This document shows positions 5,326-5,873 of a DNA stretch of 5,873 bases, in pieces. The stretch spans positions 7,291 to 13,163 of the forward strand of contig DOZG01000046.1 of the NCBI GenBank assembly GCA_003518125.1. The letters run 5' to 3'. Position 1 is the stretch's first letter; each line of letters starts with the position of its first letter. The stretch comes from Patescibacteria group bacterium (lineage in GTDB: Bacteria; Patescibacteriota; Dojkabacteria; SC72). Under the pieces are notes generated by a model that ran no database searches, had not been told where the DNA came from, and saw only the letters and a program-made list of their open reading frames with translations. The position numbers and the translations under genes were made by a program.

Positions 5326-5873
5326 ATGAAAAATCTAAAAGGGTATACATTAATGGAGGTATTGGTAGTTATGATCATCATGATCATATTACTTTCTGTT
5401 GGTATGTATTCATATATGTCCTTTGCTGAAACTACTAAGTTTAATCAAGATGTAGCTAATATTCAAAATGATATATTAGTTTTACAAAGAGCAGCAATGT
5501 TTTTTGAAAGAGATTCAGATGAATATTGGCTATACGGTCTTGGTATAGATTTTTCTGGCGTACAAGATGGTAATGGTACTTATACATTCTTCAAATGGTG
5601 CTCAGAATTCCCTGATTTTGGAGATATAAAGACTAGGAGTGAATATCCTAATTACGATCCAGAATATCCTCTTAGTTTAAATAATGGTAATATTCCAACC
5701 TTTGTATCCTCTGGATCTTGTAAGGCGGGCAATACTAACAAGCTACTCTCTTTATCTGAATATGGAAATGGTAAATTTAATCTAGAGGAAGATGTCTCAA
5801 TATCGGGTGGTCAGTATCTATTATTTGAGGCTGTATCAGGTAAAGCCTTTATATATGATACTAACGGTCAATT
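5326..5873 (+). CDS. Third pilin-like protein, truncated by the window end
   Basis: An open frame from ATG 5326 runs to the window edge (182 codons, no stop). It begins MKNLKG|YTLMEVLVVM, a classic prepilin leader with Gly at -1 and Glu11 as mature Glu5, then a hydrophobic helix (about 12-30). Unlike the two upstream pilins it has the canonical Gly, lacks the FDGGT/ATYxYA block, and is already as long with the C-terminus missing. The rest is rich in Tyr, Asn, Gly and Asp. Cys92 and Cys132 may form a disulfide. These traits suggest a minor pilin or tip-type subunit rather than another copy of the major one. It follows the second pilin by 24 bases with no terminator or ribosome binding site, so it is probably in the pilD operon. 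Confidence 0.9.
   Translation, partial: MKNLKGYTLMEVLVVMIIMIILLSVGMYSYMSFAETTKFNQDVANIQNDILVLQRAAMFFERDSDEYWLYGLGIDFSGVQDGNGTYTFFKWCSEFPDFGDIKTRSEYPNYDPEYPLSLNNGNIPTFVSSGSCKAGNTNKLLSLSEYGNGKFNLEEDVSISGGQYLLFEAVSGKAFIYDTNGQ

Noticed and set aside
1..5873. CRISPR array, tRNA, rRNA, insertion sequence or riboswitch
   Set aside because: No spaced repeats, transposase-like frames, terminal inverted repeats or cloverleaf-like segments were seen. All gaps between genes are 100 bases or shorter and AT-rich.

Overview
The window is an A+T-rich type IV pilus (T4P) locus with every gene on the + strand. Parts typical of candidate phyla radiation (Patescibacteria) bacteria are present: a PilT-type ATPase next to PilC, several short pilin-like proteins, a minimal PilD, and almost no Shine-Dalgarno sequences. 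I infer that kind of organism from gene content and composition only and cannot name a lineage. No open frame carries an internal TGA and two genes end in TGA, so the ordinary bacterial code (table 11) fits.

Layout. 1-126: C-terminal tail of a PilT-like retraction ATPase. 129-1340: complete pilC inner-membrane platform gene, 2 bases behind it. 1341-1411: AT-rich spacer with promoter-like elements. 1412-1975: first pilin, followed by a strong intrinsic terminator (1999-2024). 2035-2043: extended -10 promoter. 2075-3862: a 595-residue acidic lipoprotein that I do not recognise. 3863-3952: spacer with small inverted repeats and a TATAAT box almost touching the next start codon. 3953-4750: complete pilD prepilin peptidase with both catalytic aspartates and a four-cysteine motif. 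4747-5301: second pilin, overlapping pilD by 4 bases and paralogous to the first. 5326 to the window end: a third, divergent pilin-like gene that is cut by the edge.

How the parts work together. PilD removes the short leader of the three pilins (and methylates the new N-terminus if it is bifunctional). PilC is the membrane platform on which pilins enter or leave the fibre, and PilT powers retraction. The lipoprotein sits between pilin and peptidase genes and is predicted to be tethered to the outer face of the membrane by its only cysteine, with a Thr/Pro-rich stalk. It is the least explained element here and a candidate lineage-specific accessory of the pilus or cell surface. That link rests on gene position only.
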